NCBI GenBank assembly: GCA_015232565.1
Contig: JADFZK010000030.1
Coordinates: forward strand, 1 to 37,446
Reading direction: 5' to 3'
Length of the DNA stretch: 37,446 nucleotides
Origin: Candidatus Omnitrophota bacterium
Lineage (GTDB): Bacteria; Omnitrophota; Gorgyraeia; Zapsychrales; Fredricksoniimonadaceae
Shown: positions 23,302-31,900 of the stretch, one piece after another
Layout: each line of letters begins with the position of its first letter
Numbering within the stretch: the first letter of the stretch is position 1
The notes under the pieces: model-generated
The model's input: the letters and a program-made list of their open reading frames with translations, nothing else
Database searches by the model: none
What the model was told of the DNA's origin: nothing
Translations under genes and position numbers: made by a program

Positions 23302-26232
23302 ATGAGCAATGTTCGGCGGTTCAATTTCTGGCAAAAGGTTGTTTTGGGGTTTGTGGCAGTTATCTTTGTTTTAGAATCCGTGGGGGTTTCGTTTGCTCAG
23401 AGTGTTTTAATGCCTGTGCCGGGAAGCTCGGCCTACCCGGGTGAGGTATTTGCGCCGCCGGTTCTAAAGGGTGTTAAGATTTACCCGGATAATCCGCTTC
23501 GCCTCGATTTTATCCTTGATAAAGGTAATTCCAGTGATTCAAACGATCAATTAAAAGTTGAATCAATTCGCCTAATCAAGTATTTCCTCGCTTCGATCAC
23601 TGTTCCCGAGAATGACTTGTGGGTAAATTTGTCGCCATATGAGAAGGATCGCATTGTCCCCGAAGCTTTTGGTGTGACCGAAATGGGGCGCGACCTTCTG
23701 GCGCAAGATTATCTGCTCAAGCAGATTACCGCATCAGTGATCTATCCTGAAGGGGATATCGGCAAAAAGTTCTGGGCTAAAGTTTACATCGAGGCGCAGA
23801 AGCGCTTTGGAACAACTGATATCCCGGTGGATACCTTTAACAAGGTCTGGATCGTTCCCGAGAAGGCCGTTGTTTACGAAAGTAAAGACTCGGCCTGTGT
23901 GGTGGAAAGTCGCCTTAAAGTAATGTTGGAAACAGACTATTTAGCGACGGCGACCAACACTATGCCAGCCTTTCAACCAACGAATGTGAAAGCGACTCAG
24001 GTTTCAACCTTAAGGCCAAACGATCCAAACGACATTTCCAAAGACATCTTGCGCGAGATAGTTATCCCCATCCTTGAGAAAGAAGTCAATGAAGGCAAGA
24101 ACTTTGCACAACTCAGGCAGGTTTATCATTCGCTTATTCTGGCGATTTGGTACAAGGATAAAATTATGGAGAGTGTTTTAGGCAAGGCTTACGTTGACCG
24201 TAATAAAACCGGAGGTGTTGACATAGAGGATAAAACGGCCAAGGAGAAGATCTGGGCGCAGTATGTTGAGGCGTTCAAGAAGGGTGCGTACGATTACATT
24301 AAGACTGATGTTGACCTGGTAACCCAGCAGCCCGTACCGAGGAAGTATTTTTCTGGCGGAGTTGGGGCCAGTGGAATCAGGGGGGTGTATAGGCACCAAT
24401 CAGTGGATTTTGGTCAGCTATCTGAATTGGGCAGTCCTCCATATGGCGCTGATAGGAAAATTGTTAGTGTTAAATTAAATGCGATGGTTAATTCCGGGAC
24501 AGAAAGTATCCGGCTTGCGCCTATTCTGGCGTCTATATTGGCGTTAATTCCTCCGGGGGCGTCTATGCAGGCGGGTATTGATGCGCTTTATAAAAATAAA
24601 TATTATCAATCCCTGTTCGAATGGAGAGAATACAAAAGAAGTTTCGAAAGTTTGAGCAGGCTTCTTGAGCAGGATGAATATATGATCGATCGCGTTGTGG
24701 TCGAGAAGCGGGATGAGATTGCGTTAGGTCAGATCACGATGGAGTCGCTGGAGATTCGGGCCAGGGCAATCCTGGCGGATCAGGAGCTCACGTCTCTTTT
24801 TAAAGCCATAAACGATCAAGAATGGTCTAGCATGTTGAATCGCAGCCTTCAACGCTCTATTCTTCTTTCCAATGCTGCTTTGCTCGCGCTCAAGAATTTC
24901 TTATCACGGGGAGGGCAAGAGTTCCTTCTTGATAAAGAAACGGGGGGCGCTATTATCATTCTTCTTGAATCTCCTTTGAGTCGGGAAGCGATGAGCGCCT
25001 TGCTGGGGCAATTCGAGCCGCAGTATGTTACAGAAACTCTATGGAGCTGGATTACGCCGGAAATGCGCCACAACGGGTTGAGCCCTTTAAAATATCGGTA
25101 TGCGCATATTCTTTACAATCTTCCTTCGGTCTACGCCAGGCTTCGAGCTAAGGGATTGACCTATGAGGAAAGCGCCAGGCGTCTGGCTTTCTGGGTTTAT
25201 GATTTTATGGCGATCTATAGGGACATGGCCGACTCAGATCGCTCGTACGATTGGATCAAACCGGCCTATGGGCGTACTCTTAGTTTGGCTTTTGCCTGGA
25301 ATGCAGAGACGGTCGAATCCAATCCTGTAGAGGTCAACGAGCGAACAGTCCAGTATATCTCTGATCGATTGATCGCTCTTGCACCGAGTGAAATTCAAAA
25401 GCGTTTGACGGAAGTTGCGGCAGATCTTCCGGCACCGACAGAGATGGTCGTTCCGCTTGAAATGCCAGACGGGGTCCGGCATGAATATTATGGAAAGGCG
25501 ATGGACACGGTGCGCGAGATCCTGGAGATAGATCAGAGAAAAAAGCAGCCGGGGGGGTTACAGAACTGGTGTCAGCTTCATTCTATGCTTCTTCATGATC
25601 TTTTGAAGCGGATGAGGATACTTTCCAGGGTGGTCGGGCTTGGTAGATCAATTAGAGAGCAGCATTTTGCCGTTCAGACCGAAGCGGAAGATGCTTATTT
25701 GGATGCCTTTCCGGAGCGAGGTCCCCTTATGATTCAGGGTTTTGCCGAGCAACGGCGTGAGAGCGGTAATCGTTCGATGGTCATTTTGTCATCGGACAGA
25801 GAATACAGTGATTATGAATACTTTGCCAGGCAGGCGCTGGAACAACCTTGGGGTAGTAATGTTGAGGGCGCTCTGGCGGAGTTTCAGTCAGAACTCAAGA
25901 GGATCAAAGAAGAATATCAATCGCAACTTGATGAATTTTTGGCTGGATTCTATGCAGATTTGGCAAATCGTGCTGAGCAAAGTAAAGACACGGCTATGGG
26001 GATAGCTGACCAGAAGGGTGGAGTTGATCTAACTCGCGATAAGCTGGGCCTTCAGGTCCAGAGTGATTGGGGGCATATCCAGTTTAACATCGATCCGGCC
26101 ATGATTCAGCAGTTGCAGAATTTGACAGGTCTAACGCCAGTCATTATTGACATTCAGCCAATGGCGATAACGGTGCCGGTGTTTTTGGGGTTTAAGGGCG
26201 CTAATTTGCCGGATCAGATGTACAGTAGATAG
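23302..26232 (+). CDS. Secreted modular giant protein, paralogue with a different centre
   Basis: This 976-residue protein starts with a signal peptide (KVVLGFVAVIFVLESVGVSFAQ) and shares its conserved block to about residue 354 with the protein at 12163-15519. Shared segments include VNLSPYEKDRIVPEAFG, TEMGRDLLAQDY, VDTFNKVWIVPEKAVVYE, and QLRQVYHSLIL. It also shares the tail (about 905-976: GGVDLTRD, NIDPAMIQQLQN, VIIDIQPM). The centre (about 355-900) is unrelated and mainly helical. Near 755-805 it has a pattern like a transglutaminase-type papain fold: Cys757 in NWCQLHSMLL, His788 in EQHFAVQ and Asp801 in YLDAFP. That reading is tentative. A clean GAGGT precedes the ATG. Probably exported; function unknown. 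Confidence 0.85.
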   Translation: MSNVRRFNFWQKVVLGFVAVIFVLESVGVSFAQSVLMPVPGSSAYPGEVFAPPVLKGVKIYPDNPLRLDFILDKGNSSDSNDQLKVESIRLIKYFLASITVPENDLWVNLSPYEKDRIVPEAFGVTEMGRDLLAQDYLLKQITASVIYPEGDIGKKFWAKVYIEAQKRFGTTDIPVDTFNKVWIVPEKAVVYESKDSACVVESRLKVMLETDYLATATNTMPAFQPTNVKATQVSTLRPNDPNDISKDILREIVIPILEKEVNEGKNFAQLRQVYHSLILAIWYKDKIMESVLGKAYVDRNKTGGVDIEDKTAKEKIWAQYVEAFKKGAYDYIKTDVDLVTQQPVPRKYFSGGVGASGIRGVYRHQSVDFGQLSELGSPPYGADRKIVSVKLNAMVNSGTESIRLAPILASILALIPPGASMQAGIDALYKNKYYQSLFEWREYKRSFESLSRLLEQDEYMIDRVVVEKRDEIALGQITMESLEIRARAILADQELTSLFKAINDQEWSSMLNRSLQRSILLSNAALLALKNFLSRGGQEFLLDKETGGAIIILLESPLSREAMSALLGQFEPQYVTETLWSWITPEMRHNGLSPLKYRYAHILYNLPSVYARLRAKGLTYEESARRLAFWVYDFMAIYRDMADSDRSYDWIKPAYGRTLSLAFAWNAETVESNPVEVNERTVQYISDRLIALAPSEIQKRLTEVAADLPAPTEMVVPLEMPDGVRHEYYGKAMDTVREILEIDQRKKQPGGLQNWCQLHSMLLHDLLKRMRILSRVVGLGRSIREQHFAVQTEAEDAYLDAFPERGPLMIQGFAEQRRESGNRSMVILSSDREYSDYEYFARQALEQPWGSNVEGALAEFQSELKRIKEEYQSQLDEFLAGFYADLANRAEQSKDTAMGIADQKGGVDLTRDKLGLQVQSDWGHIQFNIDPAMIQQLQNLTGLTPVIIDIQPMAITVPVFLGFKGANLPDQMYSR

Positions 26233-26344
26233 TTTCTGTTCAAGTTTCTTTGGTTTAATGCGGGTTCACACAAGGTCGCGCTGGGGTGCATGCTCGGCGT
26301 GTGCACGGCTCGGCAAAGAGCGCTGGAATAAGGGAATTAAATGT

Positions 26345-26818
26345 ATGTTCGAGAAGATCAAACGCTGGGCCCGGTTGTGGTATCTTAAGTTATTTCGGAT
26401 CAATGATAGTCCGCTGAAGGTTGCGCTGGGTTTTGCGCTGGGCGCTTTCGTCGGGGTTATGCCCGGGGTGGGGCCGGTGGCGGCGCTGGTTTTGGCGGTT
26501 TTTTTCCGGGTGAACCGGGTCAGCGCTCTGCTGGGCAGTTTGCTCTTTAATACCTGGATGGGCTTGGTGGCCTTGGTGCTGGCGGTCAAGGTTGGTGCGC
26601 TGGTAATGGGCCGTGATCAACAAGTTGTTCAGGCCGCCTGGAGTGCAATATTCCGGGATTTCAAGTGGGAAAAGTTGTCTGCAGTGCCGATCTACGACGT
26701 GCTTCTGCCGATAGGGGTGGGATATTTTATAGTTTCATTTTGCTTTGCGGCCCTTGCGGGGACCGCGGTGTATGCGCTTATGGTGCAGATCAGGCGCCAA
26801 AAGAAAACTGGCGGTTAA
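26345..26818 (+). CDS. DUF2062 domain membrane protein
   Basis: This 157-residue protein matches DUF2062, small inner-membrane proteins of unknown function, sometimes found fused to glycosyltransferases. Visible features are LKLFRINDSPLKVALGFALGAFVGVMPGVGP (about 18-48), VAALVLAVFFRVNRVSALLGSLLFNTW and a C-terminal membrane helix. Three or four helices are predicted. I chose ATG 26345, which has AAGGGAATT upstream; the frame is open back to 26258 but that extension is Arg/Cys-rich and not membrane-like. The stop overlaps the end of the convergent hydrolase gene by 4 bp. Confidence 0.82.
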   Translation: MFEKIKRWARLWYLKLFRINDSPLKVALGFALGAFVGVMPGVGPVAALVLAVFFRVNRVSALLGSLLFNTWMGLVALVLAVKVGALVMGRDQQVVQAAWSAIFRDFKWEKLSAVPIYDVLLPIGVGYFIVSFCFAALAGTAVYALMVQIRRQKKTGG

Positions 26819-27519
26819 TAGTCTGTTCCGACGGGTTCTTTGGGTGGTTCCGGTTCCCGGGATAATTGCTCCCAGAGCGTTTGGCCGTAATGGTCGAGTT
26901 TGTCGATGACACCAAAGTGGTTTTCGTTGGTGCGGATGTTGTAAAGTTCCAGGGGATAGGGTTTGTGGGCGGGCCGGGTACGGTCTTTGGAGTGGGTGTG
27001 CCGGATAAAGCCCCGGTAGCCGTTCTTGCCCAGCGGCTTCTGGGCGACAGCTTTTATTACCAGGTCATTGTGACTGCTCCAGGCGAATAGCCTGCCGATC
27101 CGCCGGGTTTCCAGCCAGTTCCAGAAAAGTGTGCGCTCGATGAAGATTGCTATCGGGCAGTGTACGAAGACCAGGTTTTTTATACGGATGTTTTTGTCCT
27201 TTTGCATGGCTTGTTCCACGATCCACCCGCCAAAGCTGTGCGCTAAGATCGAGAATTCATAGTCGGGGCACTCTTCGCGCAATTCCTGCATGAATTGGGA
27301 GAAGCCCCGCAGGTAGTAGCGCCTGAGCCAGGACGGCAGTTTGAGGAAGGAGGCCAGGCTAAGCCACCAGGAAAAAACCGCCAGCAATTGGCCAAAGCGG
27401 AAATGGATTACTTTTACTTCGGGGGACACGGTTTTAAAGAAGACGCCCACCCTGGTCTGCCAGTCTTCCCTGGTTTTCCAGCGCACGCCGTGGATGGTGA
27501 TGATCGCGAGTTTCTTCAT
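26815..27519 (-). CDS. Alpha/beta-hydrolase fold protein
   Basis: The 234-residue protein on the minus strand has an N-terminal strand and oxyanion segment (LAIITIHGVRWKTR), the nucleophile elbow AHSFGG near residue 97, and a late His in ENHFGVIDKLDHY that could complete a catalytic triad. Substrate unknown; it resembles lipase/esterase or serine-hydrolase-like proteins. The start is placed at ATG 27519, because the frame further upstream runs through the repeat fragment at 27535-27569 and is not conserved-looking. It converges on the DUF2062 gene with a 4-bp overlap of the ends. Confidence 0.75.
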   Translation of the reverse strand: MKKLAIITIHGVRWKTREDWQTRVGVFFKTVSPEVKVIHFRFGQLLAVFSWWLSLASFLKLPSWLRRYYLRGFSQFMQELREECPDYEFSILAHSFGGWIVEQAMQKDKNIRIKNLVFVHCPIAIFIERTLFWNWLETRRIGRLFAWSSHNDLVIKAVAQKPLGKNGYRGFIRHTHSKDRTRPAHKPYPLELYNIRTNENHFGVIDKLDHYGQTLWEQLSREPEPPKEPVGTDY

Positions 27520-27534
27520 GAGACCGGACTGTTG

Positions 27535-27569
27535 GCTCTTCAAATGTAAAGAAGCGTTAGACTCACTAC
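27535..27569 (+). repeat. Structured dispersed repeat, fragment C
   Basis: These 35 bp match the right end of copy A (from GCTCTTCAAATGTAAAGAAG to the terminal CACTAC) with about four mismatches, in the same orientation. The rest of the element is missing. It lies 16 bp upstream of the minus-strand hydrolase start. The HD-like coding remnant begins immediately on its other side. Confidence 0.75.
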
Positions 27570-27570
27570 T

Positions 27571-27711
27571 CTGGTATTTTGTGAACGGCCTCATTATAGA
27601 TTGCCAGAGCGTTTTACTGATAAAAGTTTTGCAAAAGTTGTCGGCCCGGTGCTTGCGGCGGTTGTTTGCGAAATACATTTAGCAAATATCTTGGAGGCTC
27701 ATTCTGCTTGA
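27571..27711 (+). pseudogene. Possible 3' remnant of an HD/HDOD-domain gene
   Basis: An open frame begins exactly where repeat fragment C ends and runs 46 codons to TGA at 27709-27711. It reads ERPHYRLPER, then AKVVGPVLAAVVCEIHLANI. The HxxxPE and VVxxIHLANI pattern resembles the end of HD or HDOD domains. It has no start codon. The apparent truncation at a repeat boundary is suggestive, but the segment is short and the match is from memory, so confidence is low. Confidence 0.3.
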
Positions 27712-27751
27712 TAAACATGTTCACATTTTGCCGTCTTCTTTGCGTTAAGTT

Positions 27752-27788
27752 CACGATAGTTGACAAGTCAACCATCGTGTGCTATCTT
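27752..27788 (+). promoter_or_regulatory. MarR gene promoter with palindromic operator
   Basis: TTGACA (27760-27765) and TATCTT (27783-27788) are 17 bp apart. A 28-bp inverted repeat at 27752-27779, arms CACGATAGTTGAC and its complement with one mismatched pair around a central AA, covers the -35. The core GATAGTTGAC is also the arm of the perfect palindrome at 28366-28387. This fits an autoregulated MarR-family gene. Confidence 0.75.
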
Positions 27789-27882
27789 TGTCTTGTAGGC
27801 TGGCAGTGCGATCTTGTTCCGGATGTATGTGCCAGTAATGCGCCCGTAGTGGCGCCCGATGGTAGAGAAATAGTGAGGGTTT

Positions 27883-28353
27883 ATGGATGATCTGCAGGCG
27901 TTCGGCATAGAAGCGGGCAAGGGGCGGCATTATGAGGAGGCTTTTTACGGCCTGATCCTGGTATACACGGCGCTTTTTGACCGCATCGCCAAATATCTGG
28001 ATGGTTTCGGCCTGACTCCGGCCAAAATGAATGTATTAATGGTCATTAAGCACCAGGGGGGCGCGGAAGGGTTAAGTCAGAGGGATATTGGCAGTCGTTT
28101 GATGGTCACTGCCTCCAATATGACCCGTTTGCTGGAGAAGCTGGAACGTGAGAAGCTGGTAGAGCGATCAAGCCGGGCGGGGGATAAGCGTGTTAAAGTT
28201 ATCCGGGTTTCAGCCCGGGGTTCGCGGCTGCTGGATTCTGCCTGGCCGGGGTATATGAAGACCATGAAAGGCCTTATGGACCGGCTGTCCCAGGCAGAGC
28301 AGAAACAGCTGGCCGGCCTGATGTTCAGATGGACCCGAGAGTTAAAGCGGTAA
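27883..28353 (+). CDS. MarR-family transcriptional regulator
   Basis: The 156-residue protein has the MarR winged-helix layout. Its N-terminal dimer helices (YEEAFYGLILVYTALFDRIAKYL) precede the DNA-binding domain at about residues 65-115: LSQRDIGSRLMVTASNMTRLLEKLEREKLVERSSRAGDKRVKVIRVS. A C-terminal dimerisation helix follows. Such proteins repress their targets until a small ligand or oxidant binds. The ATG at 27883 follows GAGGG. Near-identical palindromes upstream of this gene and of the next small operon suggest it regulates both. Confidence 0.9.
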   Translation: MDDLQAFGIEAGKGRHYEEAFYGLILVYTALFDRIAKYLDGFGLTPAKMNVLMVIKHQGGAEGLSQRDIGSRLMVTASNMTRLLEKLEREKLVERSSRAGDKRVKVIRVSARGSRLLDSAWPGYMKTMKGLMDRLSQAEQKQLAGLMFRWTRELKR

Positions 28354-28365
28354 TTTTTTTACCCA

Positions 28366-28387
28366 GATAGTTGACTAGTCAACTATC
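28366..28387 (+). promoter_or_regulatory. Perfect palindrome upstream of the micropeptide operon
   Basis: A perfect 22-bp palindrome with arm GATAGTTGAC and centre TA lies 15 bp before the ATG at 28403. Its arm is the core of the operator ahead of marR. It contains a possible -35 (TTGACT, 28371-28376), but no good -10 fits before the ribosome site, so it may act as a roadblock or repress from an upstream promoter. Confidence 0.75.
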
Positions 28388-28402
28388 GCAACAGGAGGCG
28401 CT

Positions 28403-28543
28403 ATGAAAACAATCGTGCTGAAAGTTGGGCAATGGCTGGCAGCAGGCTTTATACAAGCGGGGCTGGCAATTCAGGTGGGCCGGGGACAGGCGCCCACAAT
28501 GAGCGCCAATATGAATGGGCCGCAATATGCAGGAGGTGCTTAA
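28403..28543 (+). CDS. 46-residue micropeptide, MarR-controlled operon
   Basis: AGGAGGC precedes the ATG of a 46-residue frame: MKTIVLKVGQWLAAGFIQAG, a mildly hydrophobic first half, then a Gly/Gln/Asn-rich tail ending QYAGGA. It looks like a small membrane-associated or secreted peptide. It overlaps the next frame by one base (TAATG), so the two are translationally coupled. No homologue is recognised. Its excellent ribosome site and the palindrome just upstream support a real gene. Confidence 0.55.
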   Translation: MKTIVLKVGQWLAAGFIQAGLAIQVGRGQAPTMSANMNGPQYAGGA

Positions 28544-28644
28544 TGAATAAAATACTCGATAAATTGATGTTGATGGCGTTTGTAATAACTGCCTTGGTTG
28601 TGGGTTGGGGCAGCATAATCATGGCGTTAGTGAAGCGTGTCTGA
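28543..28644 (+). CDS. 33-residue single-helix membrane peptide
   Basis: Beginning at the overlap TAATG, this frame encodes MNKILDKLMLMAFVITALVV followed by GWGSIIMALVKRV: a short basic head, one membrane helix and a basic tail. GGAGGTG is well placed before the ATG. The stop codon TGA (28642-28644) lies inside the left end of repeat copy B, so the peptide's end may have been created by that insertion. No homologue recognised. Confidence 0.55.
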   Translation: MNKILDKLMLMAFVITALVVGWGSIIMALVKRV

Positions 28645-28787
28645 CGCTTCTTTAAATTTGAAGAGCATTGGAAAATCGAGAATAGACCGCAATGGAGCCA
28701 AATGATTTATTATTTCTCCATTTTCGATTGCTCCATTGCTCCAGTGTGGTGATTCAAATGTAAAGAGATATATGAATCACCACACTA
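28637..28787 (-). repeat. Structured dispersed repeat, copy B (inverted relative to copy A)
   Basis: The reverse complement of this 151-bp segment matches copy A at 19512 almost base for base, including the terminal 12-bp hairpin AGTGTGGTGATT and the internal pairs around CAATGGAGC and TCTTTACATTTGAA. Differences are mainly in the central loop and at the outer right end. It overlaps the last codons and stop of the 33-residue micropeptide gene. Confidence 0.85.
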
Positions 28788-28989
28788 GGCGGGTTGTCCG
28801 TGACGGGCTACTATCAGCCGGGGTATCATATGGCCCTGGTGCATTTATGATGCGTAATGCGCCAACACGCCAGTGATTTCGAGCTTTGCGCTTTAGATAT
28901 CGACGAAATAAAGGTAAAATAAGCGCCAGGCTGTACCGGAAACATGTTCTAGTAATGCGCCCACAGCGCGAATGATGCAAAGGAGAATT
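28788..28989. other. Intergenic leader of the lipid-remodelling operon
   Basis: These 202 bp hold no supported gene. The 10-mer GTAATGCGCC occurs here twice (28854-28863, 28952-28961) and once before marR (27835-27844). A usable promoter is not obvious. AAAGGAGAATT just before ATG 28990 is the ribosome site of the next gene. Confidence 0.45.
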
Positions 28990-31900
28990 ATGGACCAGAC
29001 TTGCCGATCGATTTCGTTTAAGGCTTTACTGGCGGCGCAGTTCCTGGGTGCGGTCACCGATAGTATGCTGAAGGTGGTGGTTTCGCTTTACGCCGTACAA
29101 ATACTTTTGTCGTCCGAAGCGGCCATGCGCGCGGTCAGCCTGGTGGGCGTGCTTTACATACTGCCTTTTATTATCTTTTCTCCGTTTGCGGGCTACCTCG
29201 CCGATCGTTTTTCCAAAAGAAGCGTTATCATCGCCATGGGGGTGGTTAAAGTGTCGCTGGCCTTGCTGGCCAGCTGGGCATTATGGCGGGGGGACCTGTG
29301 GATCCTCTGCGGCGCCTTGTTCCTGTTCATGGTCGACAGCGCTTTATTCAGCCCGGCCAAGTCCGGCCTCTTGCCGGAAATGCTGGACGAGGAAGAGTTG
29401 TCGAAAGGCAACGGATATATGCAGCTGTGCACTTTTGGCGGGATCATCCTGGGTACGGCGGCGGGCGGGATCCTGTTCAAGGTTCTCGGTAATGGTTTAT
29501 ATTTGATCGGTTTGTTTATGTGCCTGCTGGCGCTGGTAAGCCTGGGCGTAAGTTTTGCCATTACTGCGTCGCGCCGTGTAATAAGCGTGACCCAAGGGTC
29601 CCTGTCCGGATCCTGGGCCGCGTTACAGGGTATTCGTAAAGACAGCGGCCTTTTCCTGACCATGATCGCTTTGGCTTTCTTTAATTTCCTGGGGGCGGTT
29701 TTCCAAATGAATATCCTGATCTTTGGCGCCCATGTTTTGTCCTTGGGCCAGATCGAGATCAGTGTTCTGTTGGTGGCGGTTTCCCTGGGGATAGCGGCGG
29801 GCAGTGTGCTGGCCGGAATGGCGTCCGAGGGCAAGGTGGAATTGGGCCTGGTGCCGCTGGGCGCGCTGGGTATTACCGTGATGTCTTTTTTGCTCGGCTT
29901 CGGCGGGAATTTTTATTCCGCGCTGATATTGCTGTTTGTGCTGGGTATTTGCGCGGGTTTTTATACCGTGCCGTTAAATGCTTTCTTTCAGCGCTACAGC
30001 CCGGTGGATGCGCGGGGGCAGTATCTTTCGGTATTGAACATGGTCACCTCTCTTGGTTCGTTGCTGGCCGGCGGTTTCCTGTGGTTCTTCGGCGGGCAGT
30101 TAGGTGTGGGGTCAGACCGGATCTTCTGGCTGGTGGCCGGGCTGGCTTTGGTGGCCGCGGTTTATATAGTGGCTACTTTGCCGGTAGCGCTGGTGCGGCT
30201 GGTGACCTGGGTTTTGGCGCATTCGGTCTACCGGTTGCGGGTGGTTAACAGCGCCGTGGTCCCGGAAACTGGCGGGGCCCTGCTGGCCGCCAATCATATT
30301 TCCTATGTCGATGCTGTCCTGGTGCTGGCGGCCTTAAAACGCCCGGTGCGGTTTATCATGTATCGCAAGATGTATGAATTGCCGGTCATCAATTTCCTGT
30401 GCCGCACCATGAATGTGATCCCCATCGACCGCGACGAAGGACCCAAGGCGGTGGCGCGGGCTTTGGCGCAGGCCCGGCAGGCCATAATCTCCGGGGAAGT
30501 GGTGTGTATTTTTCCGGAGGGGCATTTAACCCGTACGGGGAATATGCTGCCATTTAATCGCGGGTTCGAGCATATTATGAAGGGCCTGGAAGCGCCGATC
30601 ATTCCGTTGTACCTGGACAATATCTGGGGCAGTATATACAGTTTTGCCAATGGGAAATGCCTGTGGAAGATCCCGCGCTTCAGTCTTTATCCGGTTTCGC
30701 TGGTGTTCGGCCGGCCATTACCGGCGCAGGCGCGTGTTCACGAGGTGCGGGTGGCGGTGCAGGAGCTGGGTGCGGAAGCCAATATCCTGCGCGGAGCCTG
30801 GCGCAAAAAACTGCATCTGGCTTTTATCGATGAAGTGAAACGCCATCCTTTCAAATTCTGCATGGCGGATTCGACCGGTGCGCGCTTTACTTATCCCGGG
30901 GTATTCGCCGGGTCGGCGGCTTTGGCGCGAGCCATTTTCCCGCCGCAACGCCGTCCGCTGGAGACCAATGAAATGGTGGGGGTGCTTTTACCGTCCTCTT
31001 GTGCCGCGGCTATGGCGAACCTGGCGGTGGCTTTTGCCGGCAAGGTGCCGGTGAACCTTAATTTTACGCTTTCCGCCGAGGCTCTGGATTCTTGCATAAA
31101 GCAATGCAATATGCGTACGATCATAACGTCGCGCGCGTTCCTGGAGAAGACCGGCCTGGCCGCCAGACCTGCGATGGTGTTCCTGGAAGATATCAAGGCG
31201 CAGATCAGCCCGCTTAAGGCCGGGAGGTATTGGCTGGCGGCTTTTATCTTGCCTAAAGAGTTGTTGACGGCCTGGTTCGTGCGCGGGGACAAAGTGAATG
31301 TGGACGATGTGGCGACAGTAATATTTTCCAGCGGTTCCACTGGCCAGCCCAAGGGGGTGGTGTTGTCGCACGCGAACATATTTTCCAATATTGAAGGTTT
31401 GTACCAGGTGTTTAATATCGGCCGGAATGACGTGGTAGTGGCCGCCTTGCCGTTCTTTCATTCCTTTGGTTTCACCGCGACCCTGTGTTTCCCGGTGGGT
31501 ACGGCGGTGGGGGTGGTTTATCATACCAATCCGCTGGATGCCGGGATCATCGGTAAACTGGCGCAACAATACCAGGGCACGATATTAATGGGCACGCCGA
31601 CCTTTCTTTCGTCTTACGTCAAGAAATGTACCGCCGAGCAGTTCGTTACGGTGCGTATGGCGGTGGTTGGCGCCGAGAAATTAAAAGAGCCGCTGGCTGC
31701 CGCGTTCCGCGAAAAGTTCGGGTTTGTGCCGTTCGAGGGGTATGGCGCTACGGAGCTGTCACCGATAGTTACCGTGGGGTTTCCGGATTACGGCAACAAG
31801 GAGGGCGGGGAGCATCAGGTAGGCCACAAGTTCGGCAAAGTGGGGCATCCGATTCCCGGAGTGGCGGTTAAAGTGGTGGATCCCGATACCTGGGAGATCA

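Noticed and set aside
27520..27678. N-terminal extension of the minus-strand hydrolase
   Set aside because: It reads through the repeat fragment at 27535-27569 and precedes the typical hydrolase start MKKLAIITIHG.
27666..27890. 74-codon plus-strand frame upstream of marR
   Set aside because: It overlaps the marR promoter and operator and lacks a ribosome site or domain.
29193..29834. 213-codon open frame antisense to the Aas-like fusion
   Set aside because: It mirrors the MFS coding sequence and has no independent support.
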